From an uncultured Paracoccaceae bacterium (GTDB lineage: Bacteria > Pseudomonadota > Alphaproteobacteria > Rhodobacterales > Rhodobacteraceae): a DNA stretch of 14,212 nt. The notes beneath the pieces were generated by a model, which was not told the origin of the DNA, made no database searches, and was given only the letters and a program-made list of their open reading frames with translations. This document shows, piece after piece, positions 14,161 through 14,212 of the stretch. The position numbers were made by a program, and so were the translations under genes. The DNA is taken from NCBI GenBank assembly GCA_913054485.1, contig CAJXHQ010000028.1, positions 1-14,212 of the forward strand. The letters run 5' to 3'. Each line of letters starts with the position of its first letter. The stretch's first letter is position 1.

Positions 14161-14212
14161 CCGCAAATACTCCGGGGGAGCCGCCCTGAGGGGCGGCGGG
14201 GGCAGCGCCCCC
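14145..14212 (-). repeat. Intergenic element: GC hairpins plus GGAGTATTTGCGG core (copy 2, cut by window end)
   Basis: Read on the minus strand, a GGGGGC-GCT-GCCCCC hairpin (14212-14198) and a perfect GCCGCCC-CTCA-GGGCGGC hairpin (14197-14180) precede TCCCCCGGAGTATTTGCGG and AAAAGATGAAAAGG. The layout of hairpin, CTCC-rich stretch, (G)TATTTG and A/G tail matches copy 1 after petR. The GC hairpins may also help end the dxs transcript. Confidence 0.5.

Noticed and set aside
1..14212. CRISPR arrays, insertion sequences, phage or plasmid genes, defence systems
   Set aside because: No spaced direct repeats, transposase or integrase motifs or defence-related domains were seen on either strand.

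Overview
The window is about 14.2 kb of GC-rich DNA in dense, mostly overlapping operons. It reads as the chromosome of an alphaproteobacterium of the order Rhodobacterales, most likely the Roseobacter group (Leisingera/Phaeobacter/Ruegeria-like). This rests on the TRAP transporter, the MarR-response regulator pair that matches petP-petR of Rhodobacter capsulatus, the gene order deacetylase-xseB-ispA-dxs, and two copies of an intergenic element with a GGnATATTTG-like core. The genus call is from memory of such genomes, not from a search.

Region 1 (about 200-7531) looks like one regulon for import and breakdown of a sugar acid. On the minus strand, dctP-dctQ-dctM encode a tripartite TRAP transporter, with a terminator-like hairpin between dctP and dctQ and a long hairpin after dctM. 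Next, also on the minus strand, is a FadR/FCD-type GntR regulator with its own U-tract terminator. Divergent from it on the plus strand run a 14-codon leader ORF, a D-2-hydroxyacid dehydrogenase of the CtBP type, an RraA/HMG-aldolase-fold protein, 2-dehydro-3-deoxygalactonokinase (dgoK) and 2-dehydro-3-deoxy-6-phosphogalactonate aldolase (dgoA). The last two turn 2-keto-3-deoxygalactonate into pyruvate and glyceraldehyde 3-phosphate. Three copies of a 16-bp motif, GTATCTGRTAYWYCAG, lie at the dctP promoter (one) and in the regulator/dehydrogenase intergenic region (two, as an inverted pair). They tie both transcription units to the regulator. No sugar-acid dehydratase is present, so the true substrate is open.

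Region 2 (7695-8620) is a single minus-strand gene, ilvE (branched-chain aminotransferase), convergent with dgoA and ending in a strong hairpin.

Region 3 (8784-14109) is a plus-strand housekeeping and regulatory run: petP (MarR-type) overlapping petR (OmpR-type response regulator), then a histone-deacetylase-superfamily amidohydrolase overlapping xseB, then ispA and dxs. The last two supply isoprenoid precursors (DXP synthesis and farnesyl-PP synthesis). The window ends in GC-rich hairpins downstream of dxs that belong to the same element family as the petR-deacetylase gap.

No tRNA, rRNA, CRISPR array, insertion sequence or phage gene was seen. The least ordinary parts are the catabolic operon, with its dehydrogenase/RraA pair of unknown substrate and its leader ORF, and the shared operator motif.
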